DNA of 5,761 nucleotides from Coxiellaceae bacterium. GTDB taxonomy: Bacteria > Pseudomonadota > Gammaproteobacteria > Coxiellales > Coxiellaceae. Positions 1 to 5,598 of this stretch are shown piece after piece (the first letter of the stretch is position 1; every line of letters begins with the position of its first letter). A program made the translations under genes and the position numbers. Location of the stretch: assembly GCA_003450655.1 (NCBI GenBank), contig DMFG01000088.1, positions 1 to 5,761 of the forward strand, written 5' to 3'. The notes beneath the pieces were generated by a model. It made no database searches. It was not told where the DNA came from and worked only from the letters and a program-made list of their open reading frames with translations.

Positions 1-63
1 AGTGAATTTGGCTGCACCTAAAGCACGCTCATAAACAAGCACTGCTGCGCTAATACCCTCGAA
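1..63 (-). other. Ambiguous open frame at left edge
   Basis: A minus-strand frame is open from the window edge up to a TAG at 64-66. It encodes 21 residues with a protein-like composition (ending VLVYERALGAAKFT at the edge). No ATG lies in it; the only usual start codon is a GTG at 40-42 without a well-spaced ribosome binding site. The same frame continues upstream of the TAG as TVYAIEIVMMLF before two more stops at 103-108. It could be the start of a gene mostly outside the window, a decayed pseudogene, or chance. On the plus strand a competing frame (2-34, ending VNLAAPKARS and TAA) could equally be the end of a gene entering from the left. I cannot choose between these from the visible bases. 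Confidence 0.2.
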
Positions 64-250
64 CTAAAAAAGCATCATGACAATCTCAATAGCGTAAACT
101 GTCTATCACGACGGACACCATCCTAAAATAATCTGTGAAAATTATTGATAAAAGAAAAAATCTCAAGCTCAAGAGGATAAGCCCATAAATTATAAAACGC
201 TAATTTTAAAACAGGTTATTCAAACATATCTACTGATCATACTTCACAAG
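64..250. other. Intergenic stretch with no supported gene
   Basis: AT-rich sequence with stops in all frames and no convincing start plus ribosome binding site. I see no tRNA-like cloverleaf and no strong hairpin. A 6-bp direct repeat (CTCAAG CTCAAG, about 162-173) is the only small pattern. Together with the left-edge frames and the waaF terminator it makes up the 296 bases left of waaF. Confidence 0.5.
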
Positions 251-285
251 AAAAAATTCAGGACAGGAAACCTCCCCTATGAATT
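251..285 (-). terminator. Rho-independent terminator of der-waaF
   Basis: Read on the minus strand, an AATTCA arm (280-285) pairs with TGAATT (255-260). A two-base bulge, a short GG/CC segment and an AGG-TTT-CCT tip continue the imperfect stem. The 3' arm runs into six T (complement of 251-256, partly shared with the stem). It begins 11 bases after the waaF stop codon, the expected place for the end of the minus-strand operon. Confidence 0.7.
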
Positions 286-296
286 AAAATGCCCTA

Positions 297-1310
297 TTAG
301 ATATGCGACAGCACTTGATCCGATGAGAGTTGCGTCAAACAATGACGATGAGCAAACTGGCAGGTACGTTTAAAACAAGGCTGACAAGGCAAGCTGAGAG
401 AAACTATTTGAGCTTTAACGGATAACGGTGGAGTAAACCGTGGCGAGGAAGAGCCATACACACAAATCACTCGGCGCCCTAATGCACAAGCGACGTGCAT
501 CAAACCGGAGTCGTTGGCGACCACCAGATCAACCAGTGACAGTAAATCAATTGCCTCACCCAAAGTGGTCTGACCCGCCAAATCCATACAACGTCCCTGA
601 CACATCTGATTAATTTCTTTTGTAATCGCTTGGTCCTTCAATGAACCAAATAACCACACCTGCCAACCTTGATCCAATTGATGCTTAGCCACTTCTGCAT
701 AATGTTCAGCCGGCCACTGTTTTGCATCGCCGAATTCTGCACCTGGACACAGCGCCAATATAGACTGACCACCTTGATTGGCCATTGATAAACGATGCAT
801 TGCAGCTGTGGCATCTTGTGTGTGTAACACAGGATAGTGCTGTTGCGAAATATTAGGCTTTTGGCTTGGGTTAGCTAAAAACAATAAACGCTCCAACATG
901 GTTGGCAGCAGTGTTTTATCAAGACGATGATAGTCATTCAACAAACCAAAACGCTGCTCACCCAAAAACCCTGTCCTGACTGCTATCTTAGCTAGCCAGG
1001 GAATAAGAGCAGATTTCCAAGACCCCGGAATAACAATGGCCTGGTCATAAGCTTGCTGCTTTAATTCATAGCCAAGCTGTCGTCGCTTTTTCCATGAAAA
1101 CTCACCATGCTGAATATCATGCGTAATAGCCTCTCGCACACCTGGCATACGCGCTATGACAGGAGAACTCCATCGTGGCGCTAAAATATCAATCTGAGGA
1201 TCCTGATAAGTCTGATGCAATGCTGCACATAATGACTGAGTCATCACCATATCACCGACCCAAGAAGGGCCGACAATTAACACCTTGGGAGATTCATTCG
1301 GAACTAACAT
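297..1310 (-). CDS. waaF: Lipopolysaccharide heptosyltransferase II
   Basis: Glycosyltransferase family 9 enzyme that transfers the second L-glycero-D-manno-heptose from ADP-heptose to the inner core of lipopolysaccharide, on the cytoplasmic face of the inner membrane. The 337 residues match the full two-Rossmann-fold (GT-B) length. The N-terminal motif VGPSWVGDMVM (residues 13-23) carries the probable catalytic Asp20. The donor-binding half shows CPGAEFGDAKQWP (188-200) and NDSGLMHVA (266-274, with Asp267 and His272), followed by YGSSSPRFTPPLS (285-297). A cysteine cluster sits near the C-terminus (C309, C312, C317, C324), a pattern I recall from many WaaF proteins. The ATG at 1308-1310 has a GAGG eight bases upstream. 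It adds about eight residues before the usual N-terminus. The gene follows der by 39 bp and is followed by a terminator, so the two are probably co-transcribed. Confidence 0.95.
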   Translation of the reverse strand: MLVPNESPKVLIVGPSWVGDMVMTQSLCAALHQTYQDPQIDILAPRWSSPVIARMPGVREAITHDIQHGEFSWKKRRQLGYELKQQAYDQAIVIPGSWKSALIPWLAKIAVRTGFLGEQRFGLLNDYHRLDKTLLPTMLERLLFLANPSQKPNISQQHYPVLHTQDATAAMHRLSMANQGGQSILALCPGAEFGDAKQWPAEHYAEVAKHQLDQGWQVWLFGSLKDQAITKEINQMCQGRCMDLAGQTTLGEAIDLLSLVDLVVANDSGLMHVACALGRRVICVYGSSSPRFTPPLSVKAQIVSLSLPCQPCFKRTCQFAHRHCLTQLSSDQVLSHI

Positions 1311-1349
1311 GATTGAGACCTCGTTAAATCAGCACGCTGAGAATCATTA

Positions 1350-2672
1350 TTAGGTATCATAGGGATTACTATCCTCACGACACTCAATCACCACAGGCAA
1401 ACCTTTCAATTGAAACGTCTCTCTAAAATAATTCGATAAATAGCGACGATAAGAGCCAGGCATTGCACGCAGCTGTTTACCATGAATCACAATCACTAAA
1501 GGGAATCGACTACCAATATGCGCATAGCGACATTTCATCCTGCGACCTTTCACCAAAGGAGGCTGATGCACTTGCACCGCTTTTTCCAGTGCGCGTGTTA
1601 CTTGAGCTGTGGGTAATTCTTGTGAAACAGAATCGTTAATTTCATCAATGGCATTAAACAAACACCCAACACCCGTCCCATGCAACGCAGAAATATGATA
1701 ACGACGCGCAAAGGGCACGAAACTGAGTTGGCGATCTAATGCTTGCATAACTTGGTCACGATCGTATTCATCCATACCATCCCATTTATTAATCGCAATA
1801 ATTAATCCTTTACCTAAATCACAGACACGACCAATGAGTTTTAAATCTTGATCAGTCAGACCATCGCGAGCATCAATAACCACCACCACAATGTTTGCAT
1901 GCTGCATGGCTTGCAGTGTTTTCACGATAGAAAACTTCTCAATGACTTCTGATACTTTACCTCGACGACGAACACCTGCTGTATCAATCAGCGTATAGGT
2001 TTTACCTCGTCGTTCAAACGGCACGGGAATACTGTCACGCGTTGTACCTGGGTGATCTAATACGACGACGCGCTCCTCGCCTAATATGCGATTGATTAAT
2101 GTTGATTTACCAACATTTGGACGCCCCACGATAGCAATGGGAATACCCGTGCAATCATCTGCTGTTAATTCTGAATGATCTGATTGAGGTAACACCTCCG
2201 TCATCACCTTTTCGATACCACGACCAATCGTGGCCGCAATCGCAACCGCTTCACCCAGACCTAATGCATAACATTCAGCAACCACAGCAGTGACATCATC
2301 ACGATCCGATTTATTAATGACCACTCGAACTTTATCGGCATAGGTTTGACGCAAAAATAAGGCAATCTCTTCATCGGCTGTTGTGACACCATCACGAGCA
2401 TCCACCATGAATAAAATCACATCAGCCTCATCCATGGCTTGATTCACTTGAGGATCAGTCATTTCTGTAATCTGAGGATGATCGGGCTCTGCTAAACCGC
2501 CGGTATCAATGACGATATAGGGTGATGGCCCTACCTGACCCTGACCGTATTGGCGATCACGAGTAACGCCAGGCATATCGTATACCAACGCATTTTTGGT
2601 TTTAGTGAGATGATTAAACAGTGTCGACTTCCCAACATTAGGACGCCCCACCAAAGCAACTACGGGCAACAT
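1350..2672 (-). CDS. der: Ribosome assembly GTPase Der (EngA)
   Basis: Essential GTPase that acts in maturation of the 50S ribosomal subunit, in the cytoplasm. It has the diagnostic tandem G domains. Domain 1: G1 GRPNVGKST (residues 9-17), G3 DTGG (56-59), G4 NKSD (120-123). Domain 2: G1 GRPNVGKST (183-191), G3 DTAG (230-233), G4 NKWD (295-298) and G5-like SAL (328-330). The C-terminal KH-like domain (about 354-440) includes PPLVKGRRMK and the SYRRYLSNYFRE segment. At 440 residues it is close to the compact forms of the family and shorter than the roughly 490-residue E. coli protein, with a short linker between G domains. The ATG at 2670-2672 has only a weak GAGA-type ribosome binding site. 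It is divergent from the MoaD-like gene, and no bamB lies upstream as in many gammaproteobacteria. Confidence 0.97.
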   Translation of the reverse strand: MLPVVALVGRPNVGKSTLFNHLTKTKNALVYDMPGVTRDRQYGQGQVGPSPYIVIDTGGLAEPDHPQITEMTDPQVNQAMDEADVILFMVDARDGVTTADEEIALFLRQTYADKVRVVINKSDRDDVTAVVAECYALGLGEAVAIAATIGRGIEKVMTEVLPQSDHSELTADDCTGIPIAIVGRPNVGKSTLINRILGEERVVVLDHPGTTRDSIPVPFERRGKTYTLIDTAGVRRRGKVSEVIEKFSIVKTLQAMQHANIVVVVIDARDGLTDQDLKLIGRVCDLGKGLIIAINKWDGMDEYDRDQVMQALDRQLSFVPFARRYHISALHGTGVGCLFNAIDEINDSVSQELPTAQVTRALEKAVQVHQPPLVKGRRMKCRYAHIGSRFPLVIVIHGKQLRAMPGSYRRYLSNYFRETFQLKGLPVVIECREDSNPYDT

Positions 2673-2828
2673 GATGATAATCTCTATAAAAAAAGAGCGC
2701 CTAGTCTACCTGAATACAGGTAAAATTACAGCACTGGCAGCAATGCTTTAGTGGCCAGACTCACTTGCAGTTATTCGAATGAGACATTAAGGTGTTAGCA
2801 CCCCATATCAGCATAATAAGGACCTGTC
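2673..2828. promoter_or_regulatory. Divergent intergenic region, der / MoaD-like gene
   Basis: This 156-bp gap must hold the start signals of the leftward der-waaF operon and probably of the rightward MoaD-like gene. I could not find a convincing -35/-10 pair for either direction. TTGCAG (2765-2770) with CATTAA (2785-2790) is at best a weak rightward candidate, its 14-bp spacing being short. Visible structure: a 16-bp palindrome at 2707-2722, a small GGTG-TTAG-CACC dyad at 2791-2802, and a run of seven A at 2688-2694 (T on the der strand). Confidence 0.4.
2707..2722. repeat. Perfect 16-bp inverted repeat upstream of der
   Basis: TACCTG-AATA-CAGGTA: perfect six-base arms around a four-base spacer, 34 bases from the der start codon. 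It could be an operator, or a small hairpin in the der leader RNA. I do not recognise the motif as that of a specific regulator; the spacing does not fit the E. coli LexA box (CTGT-N8-ACAG). Confidence 0.5.
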
Positions 2829-3107
2829 ATGGATATCACCTTTCACTTCAATCTACCGCTAAATCAGCGACTTAATAAAGATAGCTTAACACTCACTATT
2901 CAACCCGAATCCACATTGCAACATGCTATAGAACAACTCGCCTCGACCTTACCCAGTCACACCCAAGCGTTGTTTCACGCAGAGGATGATTCAATGACCT
3001 CTTTTTTAGTCTATATGATAAATCAACAAAAAATTCATGACCCATCTCAGCATGCATTAAATGACAATGACCAGATCACTGTTTTATCACCTATAGCAGG
3101 CGGATAA
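2829..3107 (+). CDS. MoaD/ThiS-family sulfur-carrier-like protein
   Basis: Small cytoplasmic beta-grasp (ubiquitin-like) protein of 92 residues. The family signs are at the C-terminus: DNDQITVLSPIAGG (79-92), where the final Gly-Gly is the tail that family members have adenylated by an E1-like enzyme and converted to a thiocarboxylate. The N-terminal strands (MDITFHFNLP, then LTLTIQPESTLQHAIEQLA) and the region MINQQKIHDPSQHALND fit the MoaD pattern of strand-helix-strand. MoaD itself is usually about 80 residues. No MoaE, MoeB/ThiF, ThiG or other molybdopterin or thiazole gene lies in the window, so a role in molybdopterin synthesis is possible but not shown. The ribosome binding site TAAGGA is six bases before the ATG. 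It lies divergent from der and 83 bp before the next gene. Confidence 0.82.
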   Translation: MDITFHFNLPLNQRLNKDSLTLTIQPESTLQHAIEQLASTLPSHTQALFHAEDDSMTSFLVYMINQQKIHDPSQHALNDNDQITVLSPIAGG

Positions 3108-3131
3108 ACCCTACATTTAACTTTTCCTTAA

Positions 3132-3176
3132 GGTTTAAAGAGTATAATGGCCGTTATATTAACAAACTCTTAAACC
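3132..3176. repeat. Nested inverted repeat over the -10 box
   Basis: GGTTTAAAGAGT (3132-3143) is mirrored by ACTCTTAAACC (3166-3176), complementary except for one unpaired base. Inside lies a second dyad, TATAAT-GGCC-GTTATA (3143-3158). The TATAAT of the proposed promoter is the left arm of the inner dyad. No T-run follows, so it is not a terminator; an operator is the simplest reading. Confidence 0.5.
3143..3148 (+). promoter_or_regulatory. Candidate -10 box (TATAAT)
   Basis: A perfect TATAAT hexamer 43 bases before the ATG of the coiled-coil gene. No good -35 is seen at 16-18 bases upstream (the stretch reads about ACTTTTC), so the promoter may be weak or activator-dependent. The start of transcription would be near 3155. 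Confidence 0.45.
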
Positions 3177-3190
3177 ACCAGGAAAAAAAC

Positions 3191-3511
3191 ATGGCTAAAA
3201 AACTATTACCCATTCTAATCACCACCACACTGCTAACCCCTCTAGCGACTCTTGCTCAAACGGACACCCCCAATGACAGCAAAGAAGCACTAGCCAAAGT
3301 ACAAACACAAATTCAACATGTCGCTGACAGCATCCCGCAACAAATTCAAGCCTCACAAGCGACAACCAATGCGGCACTTGCCAAACAACAACAAGCTATA
3401 CAAGAACAACTTGCACATTTACAGTCTGAGATTGAACAACTACAAAAACAAAACCAAACCTCAACAACAGGCCTACAAAAAGAAATTCAAGCTCTGCAAA
3501 ATAAAGGGTGA
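3191..3511 (+). CDS. Small secreted glutamine-rich coiled-coil protein
   Basis: I do not recognise a named family. The 106-residue product starts with a classical signal peptide: KK at residues 3-4, a hydrophobic core (5-19) and a likely signal peptidase I site after Ala22 (ATLA-QTD). There is no cysteine, so it is not a lipoprotein. The mature part of about 84 residues is hydrophilic, and 21 of its residues are Gln. Heptad spacing of hydrophobic residues is clear: Ile70, Leu74, Leu77, Ile81, Leu84, then Leu95, Ile99, Leu102, with a TSTTG break between the two blocks. It should be a periplasmic helical rod that oligomerises. The ATG has AGGA seven bases upstream. Its own candidate promoter precedes it. 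Function unknown; it may be a structural or chaperone-like envelope protein. Confidence 0.82.
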   Translation: MAKKLLPILITTTLLTPLATLAQTDTPNDSKEALAKVQTQIQHVADSIPQQIQASQATTNAALAKQQQAIQEQLAHLQSEIEQLQKQNQTSTTGLQKEIQALQNKG

Positions 3512-3530
3512 TTTCTCATCGCTGGGACAA

Positions 3531-3559
3531 TTGTGAATATTACAGCCATCAGGTATGTT
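3531..3559 (+). promoter_or_regulatory. Candidate mvaB promoter
   Basis: TTGTGA (3531-3536) and TATGTT (3554-3559) each match four of six consensus bases and are separated by exactly 17 bp. The -10 overlaps the left arm of the palindrome at 3555-3574, and the start of transcription would fall inside that palindrome. Confidence 0.4.
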
Positions 3560-3574
3560 ATCTTTTGATAACAT
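3555..3574. repeat. Perfect 20-bp palindrome before mvaB, likely operator
   Basis: ATGTTATC-TTTT-GATAACAT: perfect eight-base arms around a TTTT spacer, ending 24 bases before the mvaB ATG. The arms are AT-rich and no T-run follows, so a terminator is unlikely. Its overlap with the proposed -10 and start site suggests a repressor site. I cannot assign the regulator family. Confidence 0.6.
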
Positions 3575-3598
3575 CGCTTAAGGAAAAGGAAACATCTC

Positions 3599-4501
3599 AT
3601 GAAACTCCCGCAAGCTGTTAACCTGATTGAAGTCGGTCCTCGCGATGGCTTACAAGCCTTAACTCCCTTTATTTCAACTGAGATTAAACTGGCTTTTATT
3701 AATCACCTAAAAGAAGCTGGCATTAATACGATTGAAGCCACAAGCTTTGTTTCTCCCAAGGCTGTTCCACAGATGAAAGATCATCACGCCGTTATGTCAG
3801 CTTTAGATCTGGATCAACACATCCGCTACCCTGTTCTTATCCCCAATCGTCAAGGTTTAGACAACGCTATTGATTGTGGTGTTAAAGATATCGCTGTATT
3901 CACAGCTGCATCAAATACGTTCTCTCAAAAAAACACCGGCATGTCTATCGCTGACAGCTTAACTGAAATAGAACACATCATTACGATGGCTAAAGAAAAA
4001 GGTATACGAATACGAGCCTATATTTCATGCATCACAGACTGCCCTTATGAAGGCAGCATAGCGTCATCTGCTGTAGAAGCTCTTGTATCCCAATTACGTC
4101 AATTGGGTGCAGATAGTATTGCGTTAGGTGAAACACTCGGCAAAGCGACGCCTTATCAAATTCTCAATGTCATTGATGCTGCCGCCAAACACGCTCCCAT
4201 GTACTCACTGGCATTACACTGTCATAACACCTACGGGCAAGCACTCACCAATATTTATGCTGCTTTGCAAGCAGGCATCACCACCTTCGACGCATCAGCA
4301 GCAGGCCTTGGCGGTTGTCCATTTGCACCTGGCGCTGCGGGTAATGTTGCAACAGAAGATGTGGTCTACTTATGTGAAGGCTTAGGCATTCACACCGGCA
4401 TCAACCTAGACAAGCTGATAGGAGCAAGTCATCCTATCCTGTCTTGCCTTGGACAAGATAATCGCTCTCACGTGGCGCAAGCCAGAGTATCGTGCCAATA
4501 A
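3599..4501 (+). CDS. mvaB: Hydroxymethylglutaryl-CoA lyase
   Basis: Cleaves (S)-3-hydroxy-3-methylglutaryl-CoA to acetyl-CoA and acetoacetate, the last step of leucine catabolism, in the cytosol. The 300 residues match the bacterial family length and form one HMGL-like TIM barrel. Conserved sites are intact: VGPRDGLQ (12-19, Arg15 and metal ligand Asp16), Glu46 in IEATSFVSPKAVPQM, metal-binding His207 and His209 in LHCHNTYGQA, and the active-site signature SAAGLGGCPFAPGAAGN (233-249) with catalytic Cys240 and Asn249. That signature separates it from related isopropylmalate and homocitrate synthases. Two AAGGA sequences lie upstream, the nearer eight bases before the ATG. A candidate promoter and palindrome precede it. 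None of the usual leucine-degradation partners (isovaleryl-CoA dehydrogenase, methylcrotonyl-CoA carboxylase) is present in the window. Confidence 0.95.
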   Translation: MKLPQAVNLIEVGPRDGLQALTPFISTEIKLAFINHLKEAGINTIEATSFVSPKAVPQMKDHHAVMSALDLDQHIRYPVLIPNRQGLDNAIDCGVKDIAVFTAASNTFSQKNTGMSIADSLTEIEHIITMAKEKGIRIRAYISCITDCPYEGSIASSAVEALVSQLRQLGADSIALGETLGKATPYQILNVIDAAAKHAPMYSLALHCHNTYGQALTNIYAALQAGITTFDASAAGLGGCPFAPGAAGNVATEDVVYLCEGLGIHTGINLDKLIGASHPILSCLGQDNRSHVAQARVSCQ

Positions 4502-4556
4502 ATCATTGCATCATCTGATGTATTCGTTATTATAAAAATCGATTAAACTCAAAACA

Positions 4557-4579
4557 GACTCACTCATGGATTGTGAGTC
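4557..4579. repeat. Hairpin-forming inverted repeat before the DsbA-like gene
   Basis: GACTCAC (4557-4563) and GTGAGTC (4573-4579) are perfect seven-base arms around a nine-base loop. No T-run follows, so it is not a typical terminator for mvaB. It ends 25 bases before the ATG at 4605 and could be a leader hairpin or an operator. TATAAA (4531-4536) or TATTAT (4528-4533) upstream could be a -10 box, but no good -35 is visible. Confidence 0.45.
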
Positions 4580-4604
4580 GCTAACATCTAGAAAGGAATC
4601 GAGC

Positions 4605-5396
4605 ATGAACAAAACACCACAACTATTAACCCTATTTTTAAGCACCTTGATTGGCTGCTCTGTATCATTAGCATCAGATCAGGATACCTCTGTCAAAGTT
4701 TCTGATACTCAATACTCCCCTGAAGATGTAGCAGCCATACAAACGATTGTGCGTGACTACCTCATCTCCCACCCACAAGTGATCGCAGAAGCCACCATTG
4801 CACTGCGCAAGCAACAAGAAGAAGAACAACAACGTTTAGCCCAACAAGCTATCAAAGATAACATGCAAGCTCTGTTTCATGAGAAAGCTTCTCCAATGTT
4901 AGGTAACGCTAATGGGCCATTAGTTTTAGTCGAGTTTTTTGATTATCAATGTGGTTATTGCAAACACATGACACCCGTCATCAACACCCTCTTGAAAAAT
5001 AATAATAACCTTAAAGTGGTGTTTAAAGAGCTTCCAATTTTTGGCGGTAACTCTGCAGTTGCTGCTCAAGCAGCACTGGCCGTGTATCAAATCAATCCAA
5101 AACAGTATGGCGCATTTAACAAAGCCTTATTAGCTCAAAAGAAACGCCTCACTAAAGATGGCATTATGGCCATTGCTAAAAAACAAGGGATTAATCTAAA
5201 ACAACTTCAAACAGCCATGAACTCAAAGGCCGTGACTCAAGAACTCCAAAAAACGAAACAGCTCTCTCAAGCCATGGGTTTTTCAGGTACTCCAGCGCTG
5301 GTAATAGCCAATACTCAAACTGAGCAATTTGAAGTGATTCGTGGTGCGAGCTCTGCAGACGTTTTACAAGACAAACTGGATCAGTTACAAAGCTAG
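4605..5396 (+). CDS. Com1/DsbA2-like thiol:disulfide interchange protein
   Basis: Envelope thioredoxin-fold protein of the DsbA family, expected to form or rearrange disulfides in exported proteins. Residues 1-23 are a signal sequence. A helical N-terminal segment (about 38-92, SPEDVAAIQTIVRDYLISHP then a Glu/Gln-rich helix) resembles the dimerisation region of Com1, DsbA2 and ScsC. The thioredoxin domain starts near LVLVEFFDYQ, with the active site CGYC at 116-119, VVFKELPIFGG (138-148) and the cis-proline at Thr229-Pro230. From memory the closest look-alike is Coxiella Com1. The start at 4605 is preferred over the in-frame ATG at 4566: AAGGA lies seven bases upstream, and the signal sequence begins there, whereas 4566 has no ribosome binding site and sits in a hairpin loop. 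LIGC (15-18) also fits a lipobox, so it may be a lipoprotein; otherwise cleavage after SLA (21-23) is likely. A strong terminator follows. Confidence 0.92.
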   Translation: MNKTPQLLTLFLSTLIGCSVSLASDQDTSVKVSDTQYSPEDVAAIQTIVRDYLISHPQVIAEATIALRKQQEEEQQRLAQQAIKDNMQALFHEKASPMLGNANGPLVLVEFFDYQCGYCKHMTPVINTLLKNNNNLKVVFKELPIFGGNSAVAAQAALAVYQINPKQYGAFNKALLAQKKRLTKDGIMAIAKKQGINLKQLQTAMNSKAVTQELQKTKQLSQAMGFSGTPALVIANTQTEQFEVIRGASSADVLQDKLDQLQS

Positions 5397-5410
5397 TTGA
5401 TGATCTAACA

Positions 5411-5445
5411 CTCGGTGCAGCCTATTGGGTTGTACCGAGATTTTG
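5411..5445 (+). terminator. Rho-independent terminator of the DsbA-like gene
   Basis: A 12-base-pair stem, CTCGGTGCAGCC (5411-5422) with GGTTGTACCGAG (5428-5439), containing two G-U pairs and a five-base loop. It is followed by ATTTTG. It lies 15 bases after the stop codon. The T-run is only on the plus-strand side, so it serves the rightward gene rather than the convergent one. Confidence 0.85.
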
Positions 5446-5598
5446 CTAAACGCGTTATCCATTATTCCAACCACACACTCAACCCATTATCCTGAATTGT
5501 AAAAAATATCGCTGCATTCAACTCAATAGTGAGGATCACTGAATACAAACATCGATATATCAGTAATACTAGAATATGCACCCATCAGAAAACCTCAA
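5446..5598. other. Convergent intergenic spacer
   Basis: AT-rich spacer between the plus-strand terminator and the stop of the minus-strand SR-rich gene. It holds a short dyad, AGTGA-GGA-TCACT (5528-5540), which read on the minus strand has no proper T-run and is only a weak terminator candidate. A run of six A at 5502-5507 is T on the minus strand, but no strong stem precedes it. No gene is supported here. Confidence 0.45.

Noticed and set aside
2731..2760. CTGGC / GCCAG dyad as a terminator in the divergent region
   Set aside because: Only five base pairs with a long loop and no adjacent T-run on either strand; no gene converges here to need it.
3318..3536. 72-residue plus-strand frame inside the coiled-coil gene
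   Set aside because: Out-of-frame shadow of the signal-peptide-bearing protein; Lys/Asn/Gln-rich by composition only, and no ribosome binding site.
4128..4385. 85-residue plus-strand frame inside mvaB
   Set aside because: Lies over the catalytic region of HMG-CoA lyase in another frame and has no family features.
4509..4520. CATCA-TC-TGATG dyad after mvaB
   Set aside because: Two-base loop is too short for a hairpin and arms of five bases are expected by chance; no T-run follows.
4566..4604. Upstream in-frame start for the DsbA-like protein
   Set aside because: No ribosome binding site, located in a hairpin loop, and it would place 13 polar residues before the signal sequence.
5459..5492. 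Near-repeated CCATTATTCC / CCCATTATCC
   Set aside because: Two short imperfect copies only, not a repeat array.
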